In this document: one piece after another, positions 7,978-16,347 of the stretch
How the letters are laid out: every line of letters starts with the position of its first letter
Position numbering within the stretch: position 1 is the first letter of the stretch
NCBI GenBank assembly: GCA_902599665.1
Contig: CACKGK010000002.1
Coordinates: 81,184 to 135,332, forward strand
DNA: 54,149 nt
Direction: 5' to 3'
Source: an uncultured Pelagibacteraceae bacterium
GTDB lineage: Bacteria; Pseudomonadota; Alphaproteobacteria; Pelagibacterales; Pelagibacteraceae
Position numbers and translations under genes: made by a program
Notes under the pieces: generated by a model
Databases searched by the model: none
Seen by the model: only the letters and a program-made list of their open reading frames with translations
What the model was told of the DNA's origin: nothing

Positions 7978-8984
7978 TGGCAAAAATAGAATTAAAAAAT
8001 TTATCTAAAACCTATAATAAAAAAATTGAGGCCTTACATGATATAAATTTTACCATTGAGGATGGTCAGTTTTTTGTTTTATTAGGCCCCTCAGGTGCTG
8101 GAAAAACTACTACATTAAGATGTATTGCTGGATTAGAGAAAATAGATAATGGAAGCATTCTATTTAACGATGAGTCCGTAACCGAAGATCAACCAGCATC
8201 AAGAGATGTTTGTTTTGTCTTTCAACAATATTCTTTATATCCTCACTATAGTGTTTATGAAAATTTAGCATTCCCTTTAAGATCTCCAATGAGAAAATTA
8301 CCTGAGGATGAAATTAAAACTAAGGTTGAGAATATTGCAAGTATGTTAAAGATTTCAAATAAGCTAAATAATAAAGCTACACAATTATCTGGTGGTGAGA
8401 TGCAAAGAGTTGCAATTGGACGTGCGCTAGTTCGTGAGCCAAATTTATACTTGATGGATGAACCGTTATCCTCTCTAGATGCTAAATTAAGAGAGAGTTT
8501 AAGGGTTGAATTAAAAAACATTCAAACGAATCTAAATGCAACAATACTTTATGTTACACATGATCAAGCAGAAGCCACTACTTTAGCAGATAAAATTGGA
8601 GTTTTAAAAGAAGGCCATTTGGTGCAAATAGGTACTCCTGAAGAGATATATGAAAATCCAAATTCTATATATGTTTCGCAAAGATTGGGTTCGCCAAAAA
8701 TCAATATTCTGCCTGGAACTTTACTTGGAATGAATGATGTACCTACTTTTGGTATAAGACCTGAGAATATTACAATAGGAAATGGTAACCACTCAGCCAA
8801 AATTATCTCAATTGAAAATCTAGGCTCTGAAACAGTAGTTGCTTTAAATTTTAAAGACCAAGAAATACTTGTGTCAATTCAAGGTAATTATAAATCATCA
8901 ATAAATGAGACAATTAATTTTGACATCAACAATAAAAAAGTTTTAAAATTTGATCAAGAAGGAAACAGAATTTATGAGCGTTAG
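7977..8984 (+). CDS. ABC sugar transporter ATPase subunit 2
   Basis: A 335-residue ATPase with canonical motifs: Walker A GPSGAGKTT, Q-loop FVFQQYSLYPH, signature LSGGEMQR, Walker B YLMDEPLSSLDA and H-loop LYVTHDQAEA. A shorter TOBE-like C-terminal domain (FGIRPENIT) follows. It is clearly related to but diverged from subunit 1, especially outside the motifs, so the importer probably uses two non-identical ATPases. The last 11 bases overlap the start of the DhaL-type gene. This ties transporter and kinase expression together. Confidence 0.88.
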   Translation: MAKIELKNLSKTYNKKIEALHDINFTIEDGQFFVLLGPSGAGKTTTLRCIAGLEKIDNGSILFNDESVTEDQPASRDVCFVFQQYSLYPHYSVYENLAFPLRSPMRKLPEDEIKTKVENIASMLKISNKLNNKATQLSGGEMQRVAIGRALVREPNLYLMDEPLSSLDAKLRESLRVELKNIQTNLNATILYVTHDQAEATTLADKIGVLKEGHLVQIGTPEEIYENPNSIYVSQRLGSPKINILPGTLLGMNDVPTFGIRPENITIGNGNHSAKIISIENLGSETVVALNFKDQEILVSIQGNYKSSINETINFDINNKKVLKFDQEGNRIYER

Positions 8985-9600
8985 TTTTTTAATTTCTCAA
9001 GCAAAAAGTGTCCAAAAAGTTATAGATGAAAATTCTGCTGAAATAGAGGTTCTTGATCAAAAAATTGGAGACGGAGACCATATTTTTAACATTCAAAGAG
9101 GTTTAAAGTTAGTTGTTGAACTAGAGGATTCAATCAAAGATTTACCATTAGCCAAAGCTTTAAATATGATAGCAATGAAAGTTCTGTCAGGTATCGGTGG
9201 ATCATCAGGTGCATTATTTGGAACTTTTTTTATGACCATGGCTAAATCTCCTGATCTAGATAAAGATGTTGATTTTAATAAAGCATGTGAAATGATTATT
9301 AGTGGAATTAAAGCTATGAAAGAAAGAGGAAAAGCCGATGTTGGAGAAAAGACTATGATGGATGTTTTAATACCAGTTTCAGAAAAACTTAACGAATTAA
9401 AAAATAAAAGTGAATTTAAATCAGGTTTAAATGAAGTAATAAAAATTGCAGAAGAAAGAATGTTATCCACAAAAGATATGTTAGCCACAAAAGGTAGAGC
9501 TTCTTTTTTAGGTGAACGTGCAAAAGGACATATAGATCCTGGAGCCCGTTCTTCACAGCTTATAATCGATACAATTTGTAAATCAGTAATTAATAATTAG
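8974..9600 (+). CDS. dhaL: DhaL-type (DAK2 domain) kinase subunit
   Basis: A 208-residue all-helical DAK2 domain, the nucleotide-binding half of dihydroxyacetone-type ketose kinases. The three magnesium-binding aspartates are present (Asp28, Asp33, Asp35 in LDQKIGDGDH). GGSSGALFGTFF, VGEKTMMDVL and the C-terminal KGRASFLGERAKGHIDPGA block are all typical. The residue after GDGDH is Ile where Gly is usual. The start at 8974 is chosen because AAGGAAAC precedes it; an upstream ATG lies further inside the ATPase gene. It works with the DhaK subunit encoded 8 bases downstream. The substrate could be dihydroxyacetone or another short ketose. Confidence 0.85.
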   Translation: MSVSFLISQAKSVQKVIDENSAEIEVLDQKIGDGDHIFNIQRGLKLVVELEDSIKDLPLAKALNMIAMKVLSGIGGSSGALFGTFFMTMAKSPDLDKDVDFNKACEMIISGIKAMKERGKADVGEKTMMDVLIPVSEKLNELKNKSEFKSGLNEVIKIAEERMLSTKDMLATKGRASFLGERAKGHIDPGARSSQLIIDTICKSVINN

Positions 9601-9608
9601 GAGGGAAA

Positions 9609-10601
9609 ATGAAAAAATTTATTAACAATAACGATGATTTTTTAAAAGAGAGCCTTACAGGTTTTGGTAAGGCACATAGCGACATTATAAATGTCAATCT
9701 AGACCCAAGTTTTGTTTCAAGAAAAAATAAAACCAAAGATGGAAAAGTCTCCCTAATTTCAGGTGGTGGAAGTGGTCATGAACCAATGCATGGAGGATTT
9801 GTTGGTCATGGAATGTTAGATGCTGCATGCCCAGGTTTTGTATTTTCAGCACCAACGCCTGATCAAATGCAAGCAGCAGCAGAACATGTTGATAGTGGTG
9901 CAGGGGTTTTATTTATTGTTAAAAATTATTCTGGAGACATAATGAACTTTCAAATGGGAGCTGAAATGTACTCTGGCAAAAATGATAGTATTGTTACTAA
10001 CGATGATGTTGCTGTTGAAGACTCTACATTTACAACTGGTAGAAGAGGTGTTGCAGCAACAGTATTAGTAGAAAAAATAGTTGGATCTTTAGCTGAAAAC
10101 GGCGGATCGCTCGAAGAATGTAAAAAACTTGGTGAAAAAGTAAATAAAAACGCTGGCACGATGGGAGTTGCATTTACAAGCTGCACTGTTCCTGCTGCAG
10201 GAAAACCTACTTTTGATATAGGCGATGATGAAATGGAGTTTGGTGTAGGGATACACGGTGAGCCAGGGAGAAAAAGAGAAAAAGTTCAAGCCTCAAAAAC
10301 GATTGTAGGAAATATTCTTGAAGCTATTTTAGATAATTTAAAACCAGAAAAAAATGAGAAGAATTTACTTTTCGTAAATGGAATGGGAGGCACTCCTTTA
10401 ACAGAATTATATTTAGTTTATGAGGATGCATGTCAAATTTTGCAATCAAAGGGTGTTCAAGTAACAAAAAGTTTAGTTGGAAATTATTGTACATCACTTG
10501 AAATGCAAGGTGCTTCAATTACTCTTCTCAAATGTGATGATGAAATCTTAAAGCATTGGGACTCCCCAGTTCATACAGCGGCAATGAGATGGGGAATGTA
10601 A
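9609..10601 (+). CDS. dhaK: DhaK-type ketose kinase, substrate-binding subunit
   Basis: A 330-residue DAK1 domain. Members bind the ketone substrate covalently as a hemiaminal through a histidine, here His216 in GIHGEPG. Also present are GGGSGHEP (residues 52-59), which lies at the substrate site, and Asp110 in KNYSGD. AGGAGG precedes the start. Neither a fused ATP domain nor a DhaM phosphotransferase gene is present. The pair could use ATP through DhaL, as tetrulose and apulose kinases of the DAK family do, or a DhaM encoded elsewhere. As the last gene of a sugar ABC operon, the specificity may be a C4-C5 ketose as easily as dihydroxyacetone. Confidence 0.88.
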   Translation: MKKFINNNDDFLKESLTGFGKAHSDIINVNLDPSFVSRKNKTKDGKVSLISGGGSGHEPMHGGFVGHGMLDAACPGFVFSAPTPDQMQAAAEHVDSGAGVLFIVKNYSGDIMNFQMGAEMYSGKNDSIVTNDDVAVEDSTFTTGRRGVAATVLVEKIVGSLAENGGSLEECKKLGEKVNKNAGTMGVAFTSCTVPAAGKPTFDIGDDEMEFGVGIHGEPGRKREKVQASKTIVGNILEAILDNLKPEKNEKNLLFVNGMGGTPLTELYLVYEDACQILQSKGVQVTKSLVGNYCTSLEMQGASITLLKCDDEILKHWDSPVHTAAMRWGM

Positions 10602-10613
10602 AACTTTTTTTGA

Positions 10614-11765
10614 TCAAATAACGACTAAATCAAGTTTTTGATTGCCAAGTCTTTCGTTACCACTTTCTGTAACTAGATAAGTTTCACCTAAGTTCATTGC
10701 TAAATTATTTTCAGAATCCATTAATATCATATGCATAAAAAATACATTTCCTGGCTTAATTATATATGGATTTCCAGTGTATAACATTGGCCAATCCATC
10801 CAATTAGGTGAAAAGGTTGCTCCTAAAGAATAACCACAAGCATTCATTCTAGAATTTTTATAACCCAAATCATCAAAAGTCTTTGCATGAATATCATATA
10901 CTTCACCAACTTTGTTCCCTGGTTTCAATTTATTTTCACAATTATTTAAAGCCTCAATACAAGCTTCATGCATTTTATAATGTTTTGGATCAGCTTTTCC
11001 AATTGGAATAGTCCGAAACATTGCAGAGTGATAATGTCTGAATGTTCCAGCCCATTCTATAGTCAGTTGATCTTGTGAATTTAATATTTGTTTTTCAGCT
11101 TGGTATCGACAAAGAAGTGCATTTTTACCAGATCCAATTATAAATTCATTTGCAGGATAATCACCACCTCCCTCAAATATGACTTTATTCATTTCAGCTA
11201 AAATTTTTGACTCACTTACACCTGCTTTTGCATGTTTCCAAACCTCACTTAAAGCTTTGTCAGCTAAATTTGCCGCCTTTTTTACATAATCAATTTCTTC
11301 ATTGGATTTTATAACTCTTAATTTAGTAACTAATTCAGAAGTATCTTCTATTGAGCAGTAATTTTCCAAAGATTTATTTAGCCTTAAAGCATTTCGACCA
11401 GTTAATCCGTATGCTTCATATTCAATTCCAATTTTTTTACCTTTTAAATTTAATTCATCTAAAATAACTTTAAGATCTTCAGTTGGGTTTGATCCATTTT
11501 TATCAACCCATATTCTTATATCACTAATATTAGATGTGTTTTGTGCTTGTCTTAAATCTGGAGCTCTTGTTAATAAAATTATATCACCTTTTTGATCCAA
11601 AACTAATGTTTGAAAAAAAACATACCCAAATGTGTCATATCCAGTGAGCCAATACATCGACTCCTGTCTAAACATCAGGAGAGCATCCAATTTTTCCTCT
11701 TTTAAAAGTTTAATTATTTTATCTTTTCTACTTTTGAATTCTTCTACAGAAAAATGAAGACCCAT
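10614..11765 (-). CDS. M24-family creatinase-like hydrolase lacking metal ligands
   Basis: A 383-residue protein with the creatinase N-terminal domain (about 10-135) and a pita-bread M24 catalytic domain (about 145-375). The metal-binding residues of aminopeptidase relatives are not conserved: the DAG/SDxTRT region reads EWAG...HSAMFRT, the GHGIG histidine region reads GYSLG, and only the final Glu (GETYLV) remains. This points to the metal-independent branch that includes creatinase and ectoine hydrolase (DoeA/EutD), not a true Xaa-Pro peptidase. A linear or cyclic amidino/amide compound is a plausible substrate. Its ATG shares one base with the stop of the hydratase-family gene upstream. 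Confidence 0.75.
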   Translation of the reverse strand: MGLHFSVEEFKSRKDKIIKLLKEEKLDALLMFRQESMYWLTGYDTFGYVFFQTLVLDQKGDIILLTRAPDLRQAQNTSNISDIRIWVDKNGSNPTEDLKVILDELNLKGKKIGIEYEAYGLTGRNALRLNKSLENYCSIEDTSELVTKLRVIKSNEEIDYVKKAANLADKALSEVWKHAKAGVSESKILAEMNKVIFEGGGDYPANEFIIGSGKNALLCRYQAEKQILNSQDQLTIEWAGTFRHYHSAMFRTIPIGKADPKHYKMHEACIEALNNCENKLKPGNKVGEVYDIHAKTFDDLGYKNSRMNACGYSLGATFSPNWMDWPMLYTGNPYIIKPGNVFFMHMILMDSENNLAMNLGETYLVTESGNERLGNQKLDLVVI

Positions 11766-12535
11766 TAATTGATAGTTGTTCTAACAGTACCAAGCTTATC
11801 TACTTTGCCTATATATTCACCCTTGCTTTTAATTGGCACAACACCAACTGTAGAGCCAGTAAATACATAAAAATCTTTATCTAAAGAAACTTTCTCTTTT
11901 CTTATTTTGTTAAGAACAAATTTTAAAGAATTTAGTGGGTTTACATAAACAGTATTTGTATTACCGTTTACGTTTAATCCTTTTTTATTTTTTAAATTTG
12001 TTTTTAAATTACTGAAATTTATTTTTTTAAATTTTTTCTTAGCTCCAACAATAAATTTAATATTCACACCAAAGTCACTACATAAATCACCTAAATATTT
12101 AATACCTTTTTTTCTCTGCCTAAATCCAACAACCTCAATGCAAGGACCCATATGAGTAATAAAGTTTGTTATATTTTTTGAATTTAATTTTCCTTTAAAG
12201 TCAAAAAATTTTTTTTTAATTATATAGTAAACCTCCACTTCAGTACCTAAAGCATATTTATTAATTTTTACTCTTCCTCCAGATTTGATTAAATTTTTTC
12301 CAAATACAGTCGAATGAAATGGCTCTTTTTCTTTTAATTTTTTTAAGAGAGCAATTATTGTACCCCCCGCTTTAAAACCAACTTTTATATCCTTAATTTT
12401 ACTTTCACATAATAATCTAAGTTTATGTGCTAATTTTATATTCTTACAGAATTTTTCAGGAATTGGATTGATAAGTTTATTAGTATTATAAGCCTTTACT
12501 AATTTTTTTGACACTGATTGAATATCATTTTTCAT
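11765..12535 (-). CDS. 2-keto-4-pentenoate hydratase / fumarylacetoacetase-superfamily enzyme
   Basis: A 256-residue MhpD-like protein of the FAH superfamily, unusually rich in lysine. The layout fits the family: VGFKAGGT near residues 52-59, a Glu-x-Glu metal pair in GTEVEVYY, a further Glu in GPCIEVVGFR, and a C-terminal FTGSTVGVVPIKSKGEY segment. Relatives hydrate or decarboxylate 2-oxo-enoic acids, or cleave C-C bonds in acylpyruvates. Position between a cell-wall peptidase and an M24 enzyme gives no clear pathway, although an acid-degrading role with the M24 protein is possible. Confidence 0.72.
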   Translation of the reverse strand: MKNDIQSVSKKLVKAYNTNKLINPIPEKFCKNIKLAHKLRLLCESKIKDIKVGFKAGGTIIALLKKLKEKEPFHSTVFGKNLIKSGGRVKINKYALGTEVEVYYIIKKKFFDFKGKLNSKNITNFITHMGPCIEVVGFRQRKKGIKYLGDLCSDFGVNIKFIVGAKKKFKKINFSNLKTNLKNKKGLNVNGNTNTVYVNPLNSLKFVLNKIRKEKVSLDKDFYVFTGSTVGVVPIKSKGEYIGKVDKLGTVRTTIN

Positions 12536-12544
12536 ATCTGTAGC

Positions 12545-13333
12545 CTATTGAAGAACTGTCATTGGATCAAGCCTTGTTTGAAACCAATTTATTCTAAAAT
12601 CTAAGTGAGGACCAGTTGATCTACCTGTGGAGCCAACAGTTCCTATTATATCTCCTTTTTTAATTAAATCTCCTACTTCAACCATTACATTTTCTAAATG
12701 AGAATAAATTGTCGATATACCATGACCATGATCCATAATAATTGTACCTCCGGTGTAATAAAGGTCATTTTCAGCCATCGTTACCACCCCAGTACCAGAA
12801 GATTTAATCTCAGTTCCTTTTTTTGCTGCTATATCAATACCGTAATGAGGCCATCTTGGTTTCCCATTGAGAATTCTTTGGCTGCCATAAACTCCACTAA
12901 TTATACCTTCAACTGGCATAATAAATTTTTCAGAAAAAAAAGTTAAATTAGAGTTAATTGCTCTTGCTTCTCCTATTCTTCCATTTTCTTTTTTAATTCT
13001 TTTGTAAACAGATTCAGGTGGTGTTACTTTATTTTCAGGTAAACCATCAATTCTTTGAATGTTATACTTACGTTTAAAAACTTTTTTTATTATTTTTTCT
13101 GATTTTCCGTTAGTTATTTTGGTTATCAAAACATCAAATTTTCTATCTCGATCAATTCCAAAAACAAAATAACCATCATCTGATACTTTGACATTTTTTT
13201 TATCAATAATTATTTTTGAGTTAGGATCTGTTTTTCCTAAAATAAAATGACCTTGAATAAATTTACCATCAAATTCTATTGCTAAAATATTTGTTGGAAA
13301 AAAAATTGCTAGTATTAGCAACAGTTTTTTCAT
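12545..13333 (-). CDS. M23 (LytM-like) peptidase, periplasmic
   Basis: A 262-residue exported protein: signal peptide 1-18, an Ig-like beta domain (about 20-90), then an M23 zinc endopeptidase domain (about 135-262). His163 and Asp167 (HYGID) are two zinc ligands, and His212 (YSHL) and His243 are catalytic. The third ligand, normally the second His of HxH, is Asp245 (GPHLDF). Asp can bind zinc, so activity is possible. The expected role is cleavage or remodelling of peptidoglycan cross-links. The ATG at 13333 overlaps the SDR stop by one base; a longer frame upstream would run into the SDR gene and lose the signal peptide. Confidence 0.85.
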   Translation of the reverse strand: MKKLLLILAIFFPTNILAIEFDGKFIQGHFILGKTDPNSKIIIDKKNVKVSDDGYFVFGIDRDRKFDVLITKITNGKSEKIIKKVFKRKYNIQRIDGLPENKVTPPESVYKRIKKENGRIGEARAINSNLTFFSEKFIMPVEGIISGVYGSQRILNGKPRWPHYGIDIAAKKGTEIKSSGTGVVTMAENDLYYTGGTIIMDHGHGISTIYSHLENVMVEVGDLIKKGDIIGTVGSTGRSTGPHLDFRINWFQTRLDPMTVLQ

Positions 13334-14091
13334 TATTTTGCTGTCCAACCTCCATCTATCAGAATAGAAGATCCAGTTATCATTGCAGCAGCATCTGATG
13401 CTAAGAAACATACAGCTGTAGCCACATCACTCTCTTTAGCTGCTTTGCCCATAGGAATATTGCCTAAAGCCAAATTTTTGAACTTTTTATTTTTAAAAAA
13501 TTTTTTTACCATAGGAGTTTCAACAAATGTCGGGGCAACTGTATTTACTCTAATATTTTTCGTTGCTAACTCTACACCCATACCCTTTGTTAAACCTTCA
13601 ATTCCAAATTTAGTCATATTGTAAATATTTCTACCGGACATACCTACATGACCGAGTTGAGATGACATATTTATAATTGATCCAGCTCTTTTTTTATTTT
13701 TAATCATTTTCTTTACAACTAACTGTGCAACGTTAAAGGCAGCTTTTAAGTTTAGATCTACCAAATAATTCATACTTTGCTGTTTTATTTTCTCAAATGG
13801 TTCTGGAATATTAGTCCCTGCATTATTTACAAGAATATCAATAATTTTTATTTTTTTTAATTTTTCCTGTAATTCGCTGTAGTTCATTACATCACAATTA
13901 ATTTTGATTAATTTACTTTTGACCTTTTTTATGTCTTTTTCTAATCTATCAAGATCAGAGGATGTTCTGCTCAAACCAATAATTGTTGCGCCTGCTTCAG
14001 CTAGAGCGATTGAACAAGCGCGTCCTAAGCCTTTACCTGCTCCTGTTACAAGAGCATATTTCCCTTTAAGATTAATTTTTTTCAAATACAT
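13333..14091 (-). CDS. Short-chain dehydrogenase/reductase
   Basis: A classical SDR of 252 residues: cofactor motif TGAGKGLG (about 16-23), NNAG, catalytic Ser in NMSSQ and the YNMTK pair (Tyr-x3-Lys), ending with the LIDGGWT C-terminal motif. After strand 2 the sequence reads GLSRTSS, and the Arg suggests NADP(H). It resembles gluconate 5-dehydrogenase or 3-oxoacyl-ACP reductase-like members, but substrate cannot be assigned. It is directly adjacent to the TerC-like gene (stop TAA followed at once by this ATG) in a six-gene unit headed by a GMC oxidoreductase. Confidence 0.85.
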   Translation of the reverse strand: MYLKKINLKGKYALVTGAGKGLGRACSIALAEAGATIIGLSRTSSDLDRLEKDIKKVKSKLIKINCDVMNYSELQEKLKKIKIIDILVNNAGTNIPEPFEKIKQQSMNYLVDLNLKAAFNVAQLVVKKMIKNKKRAGSIINMSSQLGHVGMSGRNIYNMTKFGIEGLTKGMGVELATKNIRVNTVAPTFVETPMVKKFFKNKKFKNLALGNIPMGKAAKESDVATAVCFLASDAAAMITGSSILIDGGWTAK

Positions 14092-14667
14092 TTAAATAAA
14101 TAACTTGATGTCCGTATAAATTAAATCAATTGCAACAAATAATATAGCAAATAAACCAACCCAAGCTATCCATTTGTATTCTTTAATCCATCGAGAAATT
14201 AATGTTGCAGCAGTTGCCATTAATATAATTGATAAAACAAGACCAAAAACTAATAAAAAGTAATGATCTTTGGCAGCACCTGCTACGCCCAATACATTAT
14301 CTAAACTCATAGTAAAATCAGCTAACAAAACAGTCCAAATTGCTTTAAGCATTGATGAACTATCTACTTTGATGTTTTCCTCATCATTTTGTGAATTTCT
14401 AATTACATCAACATAAAGTTTGTAAACTATGTATAACAATAACAAACCACCTAAGAGTCTTAGCCCTGTTATTTGTAAAAGATAAGCAGTTATGAGCGTT
14501 AATAAAATTCTTAATATTACTGCTCCACCAATTCCCCAGAAAATTATTTTTTTTCTTTGTTCTGGAGGAAATTTCGATGCAACCATTCCTATAATAATTG
14601 CGTTATCTCCGGCAAGAATTAAATCAATAAATATTATTTGAAAAAAAATTGTAATTTCTTCTGTCAT
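14092..14667 (-). CDS. TerC/YjbE-family integral membrane protein
   Basis: A 191-residue membrane protein with about six to seven helices. The two acidic membrane motifs of the TerC superfamily are visible: LIFIDLILAGDNAI near the N-terminus and DFTMSLDNVLGVAGA in the middle. The compact size matches the YjbE subgroup. TerC relatives are linked to metal export or metal homeostasis, notably manganese, at the membrane during protein secretion. The ATG overlaps the GMC oxidoreductase stop (ATGA), so the two are co-transcribed. The metal role here is known for the family, not shown by the sequence. Confidence 0.82.
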   Translation of the reverse strand: MTEEITIFFQIIFIDLILAGDNAIIIGMVASKFPPEQRKKIIFWGIGGAVILRILLTLITAYLLQITGLRLLGGLLLLYIVYKLYVDVIRNSQNDEENIKVDSSSMLKAIWTVLLADFTMSLDNVLGVAGAAKDHYFLLVFGLVLSIILMATAATLISRWIKEYKWIAWVGLFAILFVAIDLIYTDIKLFI

Positions 14668-16265
14668 CTAGCATCTTCTATTATCATATCTGCTGCTTTT
14701 TCAGCAATCATAATAGTAGGTGCATTAGTATTTCCTGAGGTTATCGATGGCATTACAGATGCATCAACAATTCTTAAATTTTTCAAGCCATGAGCCACTA
14801 ATCTATCGGATACGACTGCATTTTCATCCGAACCCATCCTACAAGTACTTACAGGGTGAAAAATAGTACTGCAAAATTTTCCTGCCTCTTTAGCTAATTC
14901 CTCATTATCTGTGATATGAATACCAGGTCTATATTCCTCTGGTTCATATTTTTTGTATGCTTTAGAATTCATTACAATGTTTCTTGTAATTTTTAATGCT
15001 TTGCCTGCAATTTCTCTGTCTTCATCTGTAGACAAATAATTCATTTTAATTTTTGGGGACACTCTTGTATCTGAAGATTTTAGTTCAATAGAACCTCTGC
15101 TAGTGGGTCTTACATTCGTTATACTAGGAGTAAATGCTGTAAATTTATGAAGAGATCCTTTGCCTAATACATCTGTACTAGCAGGAGAAACGTGAAACTG
15201 TAAATTAGGAGTTGCCAAGTGTGGATCACTTTTGACAAAGCCACATAAATAACTAGCCCCAACAGTAAGCGGTCCTTTTCTAAATAAAAGATATTTAAGT
15301 CCTGTCATAAATTTTTTAGTCATACTGTAATAAATATCATTTAAACTCTCTAAATTTTTGACTTTGTAAACTGGTCTGAGCATTAAATGGTCAGTTAAAT
15401 TCATTCCTACTCCAGGGTGATCTTTAACAACATTTACGTTATTTTTTTTTAACAATTCACCTGGACCAATACCTGAGGCTTGAAGAATATGAGGAGAACC
15501 AATTGTTCCAGAACTTAAAATCACTTCCTTATTTGCTTTTACAGATATTACATTTTTACCAATCCAGTAATTTACTTTGTCTGCTTTTTTATTATCGAAC
15601 TCAATATTCTTAACATGAGCATTTGTTACAACTTTTAAATTCTTTCTTTTTTTTACAGGATTTAGATATCCAACTGCTGTGCTACATCTCAGTCCATTTC
15701 TAACTGTAAAAGGAAAATAACCCATGCCCTCGTTATCTCCATTATTAAAATCATCAGTTCTTTTATGGCCGAACTCCTCTGCTGCATCCATAAAAAGATC
15801 ACAAACTTTAAATGTTCCTCTTATTTCTTGAACAGCTAAAGGGCCTCCAGATCCATGAAATTCATTTTCACCAAATTGGAAATCTTCAGATTTTTTAAAA
15901 TATGGAAGAACATCTTCCCAAGACCAACCAACATTACCAAGCTGTCTCCAGTAATTAAAATCATTAGACTGGCCTCTTATATAAAGCATTCCATTGATAG
16001 ATGAACTTCCACCTAATGTTTTACCTCTTGGATAAACCATTTCTCTATTATCACAATATTTCTCTCTCTCTGTTTGAAAACACCAATCTGTTTTAGGATT
16101 CAACATTGTCTTAAAATATCCGCCTGGGATATGTATCCATGGATTAGTATCTTTGCTTCCTGCTTCGATTAATAATACCTTGTGATTAGGGTTAACACTC
16201 AATCTGTTAGCTAAGACACAGCCTGCTGATCCAGCACCTAAAATAATATAATCAAAGTTTTCCAT
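14664..16265 (-). CDS. GMC-family FAD oxidoreductase (choline dehydrogenase-like)
   Basis: A 533-residue flavoprotein. Residues 7-14 show the dinucleotide motif LGAGSAGC, followed by the adenine-binding acidic end LLIEAG. GMC signature 1 is at KTLGGSSSINGMLY and signature 2 at SSGTIGSPHILQASGIG. The catalytic histidine lies in FHPVSTCRMG, and the FAD-binding end is GNTNAPTIMIAEKAAD. Members oxidise alcohols to aldehydes (choline, polyethylene glycol, aliphatic alcohols). A choline role would normally be paired with betaine-aldehyde dehydrogenase, which is not adjacent. It heads the minus-strand six-gene operon and is divergent from a Baeyer-Villiger-type monooxygenase. Confidence 0.88.
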   Translation of the reverse strand: MENFDYIILGAGSAGCVLANRLSVNPNHKVLLIEAGSKDTNPWIHIPGGYFKTMLNPKTDWCFQTEREKYCDNREMVYPRGKTLGGSSSINGMLYIRGQSNDFNYWRQLGNVGWSWEDVLPYFKKSEDFQFGENEFHGSGGPLAVQEIRGTFKVCDLFMDAAEEFGHKRTDDFNNGDNEGMGYFPFTVRNGLRCSTAVGYLNPVKKRKNLKVVTNAHVKNIEFDNKKADKVNYWIGKNVISVKANKEVILSSGTIGSPHILQASGIGPGELLKKNNVNVVKDHPGVGMNLTDHLMLRPVYKVKNLESLNDIYYSMTKKFMTGLKYLLFRKGPLTVGASYLCGFVKSDPHLATPNLQFHVSPASTDVLGKGSLHKFTAFTPSITNVRPTSRGSIELKSSDTRVSPKIKMNYLSTDEDREIAGKALKITRNIVMNSKAYKKYEPEEYRPGIHITDNEELAKEAGKFCSTIFHPVSTCRMGSDENAVVSDRLVAHGLKNLRIVDASVMPSITSGNTNAPTIMIAEKAADMIIEDAR

Positions 16266-16347
16266 ATTAATTAAAAATAATTAAATTTTTTTAAAAATCT
16301 TTTAACATATACTTTATAAATTAAATAATAAGATTAGGTAGTTTAAT

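Noticed and set aside
3488..10601. Calling the ABC operon a glycerol transporter outright
   Set aside because: The gene order and small membrane protein are reminiscent of glpSTPQUV, but the binding protein is about 434 residues, shorter than I recall for GlpV, glpD is missing, and DhaKL points to a ketose.
10614..11765. Naming the M24 protein an Xaa-Pro aminopeptidase or DMSP lyase DddP
   Set aside because: Both need the metal ligands that are missing here.
14664..16265. Naming the GMC enzyme betA (choline dehydrogenase)
   Set aside because: The family covers many alcohols, and no betaine-aldehyde dehydrogenase or choline transporter gene is adjacent.
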